The translations under genes were made by a program, and so were the position numbers. A stretch of 9,489 nucleotides of DNA from an uncultured Flavobacteriales bacterium (GTDB lineage Bacteria; Bacteroidota; Bacteroidia; Flavobacteriales; BACL11). Below are positions 1-7,474 of this stretch, piece after piece. Where the stretch lies: contig CATMIT010000059.1 in NCBI GenBank assembly GCA_950069165.1, positions 1-9,489 of the forward strand, read 5' to 3'. The notes beneath the pieces were generated by a model. The model did no database searches, was not told the DNA's origin, and was given only the letters and a program-made list of their open reading frames with translations. Every line of letters starts with the position of its first letter. The stretch's first letter is position 1.

Positions 1-2
1 CA

Positions 3-1382
3 GTATTTACGGATTCAATTTTATATAAAAGATTAGGTGTAAAAATTAACTTTGATATTAATGATGCTAGTACATCTACTACAATTAATGTCAATGGAAT
101 AAATATTAACTCATTTTCCCAAACTATAAACTTTTATTTTGGAGATATGGTTTCTTTATCTCCTTCTATTGATCCGCTCTATGGATTTAGCTTTTGGAGT
201 TCAAATAATATAATTTTGATGCCAAGCACAACAAACCCTACTGATTCATTTTATGCTACAAATAATGATACGATAATATTACATGTTTATAAATTACCTA
301 CTATAGTTTATGATATCTTCCCTTCAGGGACAGCTACATCAATTGATATTAATAATATTACCATTAACACATTTCCATTTTCAGATAACTATGTTCTTAA
401 CGATACAGTATTGCTTTCTCCTAATATCGATCCTCTATATCGTTTTGATTACTGGAGTTCGGATAGTGTTTTATTAATGCCAAATGCAACAAACCCTATT
501 GATTCATTCTATGTTACAAATAATGATACGATTATATTACATCTCTATTTAATTCCTCCTACTGCTGCATATATTTATGGGAGTGATACTATTTGTTCTA
601 ATGAAAACAAACACGCGCAAATTACAATCGATTTTATAGGAAAACCTTTTTTTACTTTTGTGTATGCTATTGATGGAATAAATCAACCGAAAATTACCAC
701 CAATACAAATCCTTATATTATTAGTACAACTACTGAAGGAATCTATTCTCTTACTAATATGTCAGATGCTGCTGAAGTTGGCTCTACAACTGGTTCGGCT
801 GTGGTGGTGGTTAATAATCCTCCAACTGCTTTTTTCGATATTATTCCCGATACGGTAACCATTAATTATCCGACCGTCCATTTTGTAGATAAAACAATAG
901 GGAATATTGTGGATTGGTTCTGGAATTTTGGGGATAATGCTGTCGATAGTATTTCTTCAAAACCCTACCACACTTACCCTGATTCAGTAGGGATTTATCA
1001 AATTACAATGATTGTAACAGATGAAAATGGTTGCTCTGGTACGACTTTTAATCAGTTATTGGTAAAAGATGAGTACTGGCTTTATATTCCAAATTCTTTT
1101 TCGCCTGATTTAGATGGTATTAACGATAAATTCTGCCTAACTTACAATGGCGTTAGGATTGAAACTTTCCAAATAAATATCTATGACAGAAATAGTGGAC
1201 TTGTTTTTTCATCTAATAATATTAACGATATGCTTTGTGAATTAGGTACTAAAGCTTGGGATGGTAATCATCAATATTCTGGAGAAGAATTACCAATGGG
1301 TACTTATATTTACGAAATGTATTTCCAGGATTTTCAGGGGTGGAAACACCAAGAACAGGGATATATCTATTTGCTTCGCTAA
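3..1382 (+). CDS. Large T9SS-secreted surface protein, 3' portion (InlB-like repeats, PKD domain, type B sorting domain)
   Basis: The reading frame is open from the left edge to TAA at 1380-1382, so the true start is upstream; the ATG at 147 lies inside a repeat and is not a credible start. The visible 459 residues hold, in order: two tandem 86-residue repeats (45-560) with the G/R-F-x-[FY]-W-S-S pattern of divergent InlB B-repeats; a linker domain (about 561-818) of a type common in Bacteroidota adhesins, with GxPFFTF and an IYSLTN strand; a PKD domain (819-1070) with the hallmark WNFGD; and a C-terminal domain (1083-1379) beginning YIPNSFSPDLDGIND and ending in GYIYLLR, matching the gliding-motility-associated type B sorting domain. 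By family knowledge such proteins cross the outer membrane through the type IX system and end up on the surface or in the medium. Adhesion or matrix function is inference. No catalytic domain is visible in this part. The downstream gene is 87 bases away and unrelated in function. Confidence 0.9.
   Translation, partial: VFTDSILYKRLGVKINFDINDASTSTTINVNGININSFSQTINFYFGDMVSLSPSIDPLYGFSFWSSNNIILMPSTTNPTDSFYATNNDTIILHVYKLPTIVYDIFPSGTATSIDINNITINTFPFSDNYVLNDTVLLSPNIDPLYRFDYWSSDSVLLMPNATNPIDSFYVTNNDTIILHLYLIPPTAAYIYGSDTICSNENKHAQITIDFIGKPFFTFVYAIDGINQPKITTNTNPYIISTTTEGIYSLTNMSDAAEVGSTTGSAVVVVNNPPTAFFDIIPDTVTINYPTVHFVDKTIGNIVDWFWNFGDNAVDSISSKPYHTYPDSVGIYQITMIVTDENGCSGTTFNQLLVKDEYWLYIPNSFSPDLDGINDKFCLTYNGVRIETFQINIYDRNSGLVFSSNNINDMLCELGTKAWDGNHQYSGEELPMGTYIYEMYFQDFQGWKHQEQGYIYLLR
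45..302 (+). repeat. 86-residue tandem repeat, copy 1 (divergent InlB B-repeat-like)
   Basis: This 258-base unit aligns without gaps to the next 258 bases. By eye about 47 of 86 residues agree. Conserved blocks are SxIDPLYxF, WSS, LMPxxTNPxDSFY and TNNDTIILH. The DNA over the last block is nearly identical between copies (231-284 against 489-542). The residues before it (3-44, containing TDSIL) may be the tail of a further copy upstream. Confidence 0.85.
303..560 (+). repeat. 86-residue tandem repeat, copy 2 (divergent InlB B-repeat-like)
   Basis: Second copy of the 258-base unit, in phase with the first and directly abutting it. It carries the better-preserved family signature (PLYRFDYWSS followed by NPIDSFYVTNNDT). 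After this copy the protein changes to a different domain type, so this is the last copy before the PKD region. Confidence 0.85.
819..1070 (+). other. PKD domain (protein domain)
   Basis: About 84 residues starting PPTAFFDI. They contain VHFVDKT, then WFWNFGDNAVDS, then a YHTYPDSVGIYQITMIVTDENGC stretch. The WxFGD and Y-x-I-T-x-x-V-T-D-x-x-G-C pattern is diagnostic for polycystic-kidney-disease-type beta-sandwich domains. Such domains often precede the CHU_C sorting domain and probably act as a spacer or contact module. Confidence 0.85.
1083..1379 (+). other. T9SS type B (CHU_C, gliding motility-associated) C-terminal sorting domain
   Basis: The last 99 residues fit the family: opening YIPNSFSPDLDGIND, then FQINIYDRNSGLVF, then AWDG, then LPMGTYIYEM, and a terminal GYIYLLR. 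The family is known as the export signal of type B T9SS cargo, which in studied species depends on PorP/SprF-like outer membrane partners. No such partner gene is in this window. Confidence 0.9.
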
Positions 1383-1469
1383 AAATAAAATCTGTTAAAA
1401 ACAATTTTCATCCTTAGTAAATTATCAATTTCTTTTTTTATAAATTAGGGCTTCTAAATATTACAATCA
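1383..1469. other. Intergenic gap before addA
   Basis: These 87 AT-rich bases separate the surface-protein gene from addA. I see no TAnnTTTG motif, no GC-containing hairpin and no clear ribosome binding site. An in-frame TAA at 1455 limits how far upstream addA can start. The addA promoter should be here or further upstream, but I cannot place it. Confidence 0.5.
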
Positions 1470-4400
1470 TTGAGCACTTCTAATTTTACTATTTATCGCT
1501 CTTCTGCTGGCTCGGGAAAAACCTATACTTTGGCACTGAGTTTTGTAGCACTTTCATTAAAAGGCGATCGCTTTGGCTTTAAGGATTACTACCGAAAAAT
1601 ACTGGCCATTACTTTTACCAATAAAGCGGCAGCCGAGATGAAAGAAAGGGTATTGCATTATTTTAAAGAATTAGCTGCTGAGAGTGATAAAGAAAATATT
1701 TTAGGTTGGCTAAAAGAAGAGACAAAATTAGATAAAGATATCATCTATTCTCGTGCCAAAACAATTCACAAACATATTTTGCACCACTATGCTGATTTGA
1801 GTATTTCCACTATCGACAAATTTACTTATCGAATTGTTCGCACATTTGCTACTGATTTAGGACTATCGCATAACTTTGAATTGGAGATGGATAATTACAA
1901 AATTATTCAGCCAGTAGTGGCTCTGCTTTTAGGTAAGCTGGAAAAAGGTGGTGGAGATTTAACAAATGCTTTGGTGAATTTTGCTCTGCAAAAAACAGAG
2001 GATGGAAAAAGCAGCAATATTGAGCGCGATTTAGAGGAATTTGCTCAGCAACTTTTCAAAGAGGATGTTATTGATTTTATTGATGGCAAAACCCTAAGCA
2101 TTAAGGATTGCATGCAAATAAGAAAAGATTTGTATTTACAGCAAAACCGATTGGAAGCGAAAGTGCAGTTGTTATCTGCCAATGCAAAAGCATTTTTTTC
2201 TAAAAATGGTTTTACCAAAGAACATTTTAATAGAGGTACTTTTTACCAACATTTTACAGAAAATATTTTAAATAAGGATGTTAAAAAATGGATTCCCTCA
2301 GATGCATTGCTAAGGTATATTAAAAATGGAGAGTGGTATGCCCAAAGCAAGTCGGACGATATAAAGCAATTGGTGGATTTTTACCTTAAAGATTTGCAAT
2401 CCTTTTTTGATCAGTTATTGGCTTTACTAAAGCCTTATTTCACTAACAAAGCAGTACTGCAAAATATCTACTCTATTGCTGTACTTAATGAGTTGATTCA
2501 AGAGGTTAAAAATTATAAAAAAGAACAAAATATTCAGCAGATATCTTCTTTCAATAAGCAAATACATGATGTGGTAGTGGCACAACCTTCTGCTTTTATT
2601 TATGAGCGTATTGGCGAACGGTATAATCATTTTCTGATAGATGAATTTCAAGATACTTCCATTTTACAATGGCAAAATATGTTACCTCTTATTACGGATG
2701 CAGTCGATTATGGAAAAAGTTTGGTGGTAGGAGATGGCAAGCAATCTATTTACAGGTGGAGGGCAGGAGAGGTGGAGCAATTTTTACAATTGCCCACTAT
2801 TTTTAAGGGAGAAAAACTTATTTTTAAACAAGATTGGGAAAATAAATTAAAAGCACATGAGAAGAATAAAAATCTAGAAACAAATTTTAGAAGCCGTAAG
2901 GAAATAATCAAATTTAACAATGATTTTTTTGAGCAATTAAAAACACTTTTAACTCCACATTTGCAAGATATTTATAAAGGACAAAAACAGGAATTTGAAC
3001 ATGCAAAAGAAGGGGGGTATGTGCATTTAGAACTCTTTGGTGATAAGGGAAATGATTTCAAAGATTTCATTTTGCAAAGAATACTTACTGAAATAAATAA
3101 GTTAGTAGATGAAAACAACTACTGCTTGCGAGATATCGCCATATTGTGCAATAGCCGAAAAAGAGTGGCTTTAACTGCACAGTTTCTAACTGAAAATTGC
3201 ATTGATGTAGTGTCTAATGAGGGTTTGTTATTGCAATCATCCGAAAAAGTAAAATTATTGATTGCATCCCTATTTTATTTGCAAAACAAGGAAGATAAAA
3301 TAGCAAAAGCTACTATGGCAGAATATCTTTGCAAAGAAAAATTGAGTAAAAATTCCTTGCACGAGTTAAATGTAAAATTAAAGGAGCAAAAATCCTTTTT
3401 ACAGTTGATAAAAGATGCAAAGTTATCTTTTAATACTCAACAATTTATTGAGCTTCCTTTGTATGAGCTGACCGAACAACTTATCAGAAATTTGAAAATT
3501 GAGGAGGATATTTATGTTCAATTTTTTCTAGATGTAGTACTGAAATACACCGAAAAAAGTGGCAGTAGTATTTCTGAGTTTTTGCTTTGGTGGGAAGATG
3601 CAAAAACAAAGGAATCTATTGTAGTGCCGGAAGAAACCAATGCCGTGCAAATTATGACTATTCACAAAGCAAAAGGATTGGCTTTTAATGTGGTAATGAT
3701 TCCATTTAATTGGGAAGATACTTCTAATAAAAACGAAATTTGGGTGGATACTAGCAGGCATTTCCAAAAATTAAAATCAGCACTTATTAGCAGTAGCAAA
3801 CAATTGGAATTTAGCCATTTTTCGGATGAATACAAAAAAGAAAAAGAGCTTTCACTTTTAGATAATTTGAACAAATTGTATGTTGCCATGACAAGGCCAA
3901 AAGAGCGACTTTATATTTTCAGCAAAAGCTTCCCAAATAAAATAGCAGATGATTTTGATATAAAAGGGAAACTACACAGCTTTTTACATAATTTCAGTAG
4001 TGCCTATCCTTTAATTGTAGGAGATGCAAATGAAAATCATCAAGACAAAAAAGAAGGAAAATACCATCCTTTTTCTGTCAAAAAACAAGAAAAAACCGAT
4101 TGGAGAAATGTTATTTCCTTAAAACACTCAGCCGAAAAAGTGTGGGATGTAGAAAAGCAAAAAGAGAGTGTAGAGTGGGGAAAAATTCTGCATTTAGCAC
4201 TTTCTCAAATTAAACAAAAAGAGGATATTGAAGTAGTGATTGACACACTTTTTTCCAAAGGAAAATGTGATAAAAGTCAGTATGATAAATTAAAAAAGCA
4301 ACTTCCAGTTTTGCTTGAAAGTGAGCAAATTGCAAAATATTTTACACCAAATTGGGAAGTAAGAACCGAAAAAGAAATACTGCTTGAAACTGGAGAAACT

Positions 4401-4580
4401 TACATTCCGGATCGCCTAGTTTTTAATGGGAATGAAGTTACAATTATTGATTATAAAACAGGTGATAGGGAGCACAAACATCAAAATCAAATTAAGGATT
4501 ATGCCAATGCCCTAAAAAAGATGGGCTATGAGGTAATAGATACCGATTTGATTTACACCCAGGACATATTGCAACAATGA
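1470..4580 (+). CDS. addA: AddA-like ATP-dependent helicase/nuclease subunit (UvrD-type helicase plus RecB-family nuclease)
   Basis: A 1036-residue superfamily 1A helicase with a C-terminal nuclease, expected to unwind and degrade DNA from double-strand breaks together with the AddB-like product of the next gene. Helicase motifs: Walker A SSAGSGKT (residues 11-18), Ia AITFTNKAAAEM (about 46-57), II DEFQD (391-395), III GDGKQSIYRWRAGE (421-434), IV NFRSR (472-476), V TIHKAKGLAF (730-739), VI LYVAMTRPKERLYIF (803-817). Nuclease motifs: H908 (WGKILH), D981 (IPDRL), D994 and K996 (IIDYKTG), Q1007 and Y1011. All catalytic positions are present. The start is TTG at 1470: an in-frame stop lies at 1455, and the next in-frame ATG falls after motif Ia and would delete Walker A. 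No clear Shine-Dalgarno sequence precedes it, which is usual in Bacteroidota. The stop overlaps the addB start by 4 bases. Alternative: a generic RecB/UvrD-like protein, but the partner gene argues for AddA. Confidence 0.92.
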   Translation: MSTSNFTIYRSSAGSGKTYTLALSFVALSLKGDRFGFKDYYRKILAITFTNKAAAEMKERVLHYFKELAAESDKENILGWLKEETKLDKDIIYSRAKTIHKHILHHYADLSISTIDKFTYRIVRTFATDLGLSHNFELEMDNYKIIQPVVALLLGKLEKGGGDLTNALVNFALQKTEDGKSSNIERDLEEFAQQLFKEDVIDFIDGKTLSIKDCMQIRKDLYLQQNRLEAKVQLLSANAKAFFSKNGFTKEHFNRGTFYQHFTENILNKDVKKWIPSDALLRYIKNGEWYAQSKSDDIKQLVDFYLKDLQSFFDQLLALLKPYFTNKAVLQNIYSIAVLNELIQEVKNYKKEQNIQQISSFNKQIHDVVVAQPSAFIYERIGERYNHFLIDEFQDTSILQWQNMLPLITDAVDYGKSLVVGDGKQSIYRWRAGEVEQFLQLPTIFKGEKLIFKQDWENKLKAHEKNKNLETNFRSRKEIIKFNNDFFEQLKTLLTPHLQDIYKGQKQEFEHAKEGGYVHLELFGDKGNDFKDFILQRILTEINKLVDENNYCLRDIAILCNSRKRVALTAQFLTENCIDVVSNEGLLLQSSEKVKLLIASLFYLQNKEDKIAKATMAEYLCKEKLSKNSLHELNVKLKEQKSFLQLIKDAKLSFNTQQFIELPLYELTEQLIRNLKIEEDIYVQFFLDVVLKYTEKSGSSISEFLLWWEDAKTKESIVVPEETNAVQIMTIHKAKGLAFNVVMIPFNWEDTSNKNEIWVDTSRHFQKLKSALISSSKQLEFSHFSDEYKKEKELSLLDNLNKLYVAMTRPKERLYIFSKSFPNKIADDFDIKGKLHSFLHNFSSAYPLIVGDANENHQDKKEGKYHPFSVKKQEKTDWRNVISLKHSAEKVWDVEKQKESVEWGKILHLALSQIKQKEDIEVVIDTLFSKGKCDKSQYDKLKKQLPVLLESEQIAKYFTPNWEVRTEKEILLETGETYIPDRLVFNGNEVTIIDYKTGDREHKHQNQIKDYANALKKMGYEVIDTDLIYTQDILQQ

Positions 4581-7384
4581 GGCCATTTTTAGATAAAATA
4601 GCAGAACGATTACTAATAAAATTCCCGGAGGATATGGGGGATTTAGCGGTAGTATTACCCAGTAAAAGGGCAGTAGTATTTCTGAAACATTATTTATCAA
4701 AAAAGATTTCAAAGCCCATTTTTTTGCCTAAGTTTTTTTCAGTAGAAGAATTTGTGGAGCATATTTCTGGGCTGAAAGTTTTGGATAACATTTCCTTACA
4801 ATTTTATCTTTATCAGTCTTATTTGGCACACCCTCCAAAAAATGCAGATTCCTTTGATGAATTCCTAAATTGGAGTAATGTGTTATTGCACGATTTTAAT
4901 GAAGTGGATAGAAGTATGGTAGATGCGAAAGCTATTTTCTCAAACTTAAGAAAAGTAAAAGAATTAGAAAATTGGAAGGTTGAGAATTGGAGTATGGCAG
5001 AAGAACCCTTAAGCAAAGAGCAAAATAATTTTGTTACTTTTTATCAGCAGATATATGATTGGTATTTGCATTTCAATCAATCTTTATTAACCCAAAATGC
5101 TGCTTATCAGGGCATGGCTTATCGCAAGGCAGCAAATGAAATTAAGGAGGTAAAAATTTCTTGGGAAAAAGTATGGTTTGTTGGGCTCAATGCCCTTACA
5201 AAATCAGAACAGCAAATAATCGAATATCTAAAAAAAGAGGATATTGCTCGGGTTTTTTGGGATGCAGATAAATTCTATTACAAGAATGAAAATCATGAGG
5301 CGGGCGGATTTTTACGTGAGCAAAGAAAAAGATGGAAGGAAGTTGATTTTAAGGGAGTAGGCGATTATTTTTCTAAACCTAAAAAAACATTTGATGTAGT
5401 AGCATGTCCAAAAAATATAGCACAAGCAAAGGTAGCAGCCCAAGTCCTAAATGGATTTTCTGCGCAGGACTTGGATGCATCTAATACTGCTATTATTTTG
5501 GCAGATGAGAGTTTATTGTATCCCGTGCTTAATCATTTACCAAAGAAAGTGAAAGAGTTGAATGTAACAATGGGAAGTCCGCTAAAAAACACACCTTTGT
5601 ATGCCTTGGCCAGTGCACTGATGAGCATGCACATTCATGCACATAATTATCAAAAAAAGGCCTTTTATTACAAAGATGTTATCCGAATTTTGGAACATCC
5701 TTATTTTGCAAAAATTTGCAATAAAGATTCATTATTTATCTTAAAAAAAATCATCAATAAAGAGAATTTTGTTTTTATCAGTGAATCCTTAATCAAAGAG
5801 CATATCAAAGATGAATCATTACAATCTTTTTTTAATCCTTGGAATTCCGCTAAAGATTCCATTGAAACGCTTGCTCAAATAGTGAGTTTGTTGCGCAAGC
5901 CATTGGTTGGCAAAAAAGGAACGATAGAGTCAGAAATACTATTTGTTTTTTCTGAATGTATTATAATTTTAGATAAACTACTAGGGGAGTTAAAGCAAGA
6001 AATAGAATTGAAAACCATGCAGAAAATACTGCAACAAATTATCGCCAAAGAAGTCATCCCTTTTAAAGGAGAACCGCTAAATGGGGTGCAACTGATGGGG
6101 ATTTTGGAAAGCAGAACACTTGACTTTAAAAACGTAATCATGCTATCGGTAAATGAAGGGACGCTTCCAAAAGGAAAAAGTGTGAATTCCTTTATTCCTT
6201 ATGATATGAAAAAGTATTTTAAGTTACCTACTTATGCCGAAAGTGATGCTGTTTTTGCCTACCATTTTTATAGAATTTTACAAAGAGCAGAACATGTTAC
6301 TTTAATTTATAATACCCAGACGGATGATTTTGGAAGTGGTGAAAAAAGCCGCTTTATCACCCAACTTTTATCCGAGTATACTGCCACTCCAATTAGGGAA
6401 TGTGTATTTAAAGGCGAGCAATTACAACTTAAAAACAACAATGAAATTACCATAAAAAATACAGGTTTGGAGGATGCTATTTCTTCTTGGGCAAAAAAGG
6501 GAGTTTCTCCATCTGCCCTGAATAAATACAGTAATTGTTCCCTGTCTTTTTATTATCATTATTTGGCTAAAATCAGAAAGGATGATGCGGTAGATGAGTT
6601 TGCGGATGCTAGTCATTTAGGCACTGCTGTGCATAATGCTTTGGATAGGGTTTATGAAAAGGGCTCCCTTAACGAAAAATTAATTGAAACTTGGCAACCA
6701 AAGATTTTAAAACAGATAATTCAAGAATACAGAGTAATCCTGAAAAACAATAATTTGGAGGAAGGAAAAAATTATTTGAGTGTAGAAATTGCAAAAAAAC
6801 TAACGCAAAATTTTTTGGATTTAGAGAAAAAGGAAATACTTAAAGCCAAGCAGAATGGAGAACAACTTACGATAAAAGGATTGGAAGATGATTTAAGTGG
6901 GGGTATTCAGCTAAATAACACCACATTTAATTTGACAGGAAGGGTAGATAGGGTAGATGAATTAGGGGATGTATTGCGCATTATTGATTACAAAACTGGA
7001 AAGGTGGAAGAGGGTGAAGTAACTTTCTTCAATTGGAACGAACTCTCAGAAAACAATAAGAAGGGCAAGGCCTTTCAACTTCTAATGTATGCTTATTTAT
7101 ATTTAAATAAGAATCCTCAGTATTTTGACAGAAAGGTAATTGCCGGTAATTTTTCCTTCAAAAATTTGAAAGAAGGACTTATTTGTGTTTCAAGGAATAA
7201 AACGAACAAAGAGGGTAACAAAAGTAATAGTAAAGAGCAACTTTTGATAACTAAAAAAGTATTGCAAGAGTTTGAAGAGCAGCTCATTAAAATTTTAGAT
7301 AAAATACAAACAGAAGATTTTGTACAAGTGGAGGATATAAAGGCGTGCAAGTGGTGCGATTATAAACTCATTTGTAATCGATAA
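4577..7384 (+). CDS. addB: AddB-like nuclease subunit with predicted Fe-S cluster (PD-(D/E)XK family)
   Basis: A 935-residue partner of AddA, shorter than typical Bacillus-type AddB. The N-terminus (LAVVLPSKRAVVFLKHYL, residues 23-40) sits where a Walker A would be expected but has no GxxGxGK, so the helicase fold here looks inactive in ATP hydrolysis. Residues about 504-580 (VQLMGILESR, then LSVNEGTLPKG, then YRILQRAEHVTLIYN) match the helicase-like core of AddB/RecC-type proteins. The C-terminal nuclease has H686 (LGTAVH), D791 (GRVDRV), D804 and K806 (IIDYKTG), Q834 and Y838. Four cysteines frame it: C654 (SNCSLSFYYHY) and C924, C927 and C933 in CKWCDYKLIC. This is the AddB-type arrangement that binds a 4Fe-4S cluster and holds the nuclease together. 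ATG 4577 overlaps the addA TGA (ATGA), so the two are probably translationally coupled and made in equal amounts. Confidence 0.9.
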   Translation: MRPFLDKIAERLLIKFPEDMGDLAVVLPSKRAVVFLKHYLSKKISKPIFLPKFFSVEEFVEHISGLKVLDNISLQFYLYQSYLAHPPKNADSFDEFLNWSNVLLHDFNEVDRSMVDAKAIFSNLRKVKELENWKVENWSMAEEPLSKEQNNFVTFYQQIYDWYLHFNQSLLTQNAAYQGMAYRKAANEIKEVKISWEKVWFVGLNALTKSEQQIIEYLKKEDIARVFWDADKFYYKNENHEAGGFLREQRKRWKEVDFKGVGDYFSKPKKTFDVVACPKNIAQAKVAAQVLNGFSAQDLDASNTAIILADESLLYPVLNHLPKKVKELNVTMGSPLKNTPLYALASALMSMHIHAHNYQKKAFYYKDVIRILEHPYFAKICNKDSLFILKKIINKENFVFISESLIKEHIKDESLQSFFNPWNSAKDSIETLAQIVSLLRKPLVGKKGTIESEILFVFSECIIILDKLLGELKQEIELKTMQKILQQIIAKEVIPFKGEPLNGVQLMGILESRTLDFKNVIMLSVNEGTLPKGKSVNSFIPYDMKKYFKLPTYAESDAVFAYHFYRILQRAEHVTLIYNTQTDDFGSGEKSRFITQLLSEYTATPIRECVFKGEQLQLKNNNEITIKNTGLEDAISSWAKKGVSPSALNKYSNCSLSFYYHYLAKIRKDDAVDEFADASHLGTAVHNALDRVYEKGSLNEKLIETWQPKILKQIIQEYRVILKNNNLEEGKNYLSVEIAKKLTQNFLDLEKKEILKAKQNGEQLTIKGLEDDLSGGIQLNNTTFNLTGRVDRVDELGDVLRIIDYKTGKVEEGEVTFFNWNELSENNKKGKAFQLLMYAYLYLNKNPQYFDRKVIAGNFSFKNLKEGLICVSRNKTNKEGNKSNSKEQLLITKKVLQEFEEQLIKILDKIQTEDFVQVEDIKACKWCDYKLICNR

Positions 7385-7397
7385 TTTTGTAAATTTG
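7382..7397 (+). promoter_or_regulatory. Candidate Bacteroidota promoter: two tandem TAnnTTTG -7 motifs
   Basis: TAATTTTG (7382-7389, overlapping the addB stop) and TAAATTTG (7390-7397) both fit the Bacteroidota -7 consensus TAnnTTTG. They lie 21-36 bases before the ATG of the metallopeptidase gene. A TTTG at 7371-7374 could serve as the -33 element for the second motif, but the 15-base gap is shorter than usual. In AT-rich DNA such matches occur by chance, so this is tentative. Confidence 0.4.
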
Positions 7398-7417
7398 TAA
7401 GCAAAAAAAGTAAGAAA

Positions 7418-7474
7418 ATGAAAAAATATTCTCTCCTTTTAGGTTTGATTATTAGCGTGTTATTTACACAAGCT
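7418..7474 (+). other. Signal peptide (Sec, signal peptidase I)
   Basis: The first 19 residues have a basic MKK start, a hydrophobic core (LLLGLIISVLF) and TQA before a likely cut ahead of Q20. They support the ATG at 7418 as the start. The cut site is a judgement by eye and could be a few residues off. Confidence 0.8.

Noticed and set aside
147..149. ATG at 147 as the start of the first gene
   Set aside because: The frame is open to the left edge, and the ATG falls in the middle of an 86-residue repeat whose first half is upstream.
1419..1439. Terminator-like AAATT/AATTT inverted repeat followed by seven T residues after the surface-protein gene
   Set aside because: The stem is only five A-T pairs with a 3-base loop, far too weak to be convincing in DNA this AT-rich. 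It may still mark the end of transcription but I cannot support it.
1470..4580. Reading the first helicase as a solitary UvrD/PcrA repair helicase
   Set aside because: The C-terminal RecB-type nuclease motifs and the overlapping AddB-like gene point to the recombination nuclease instead.
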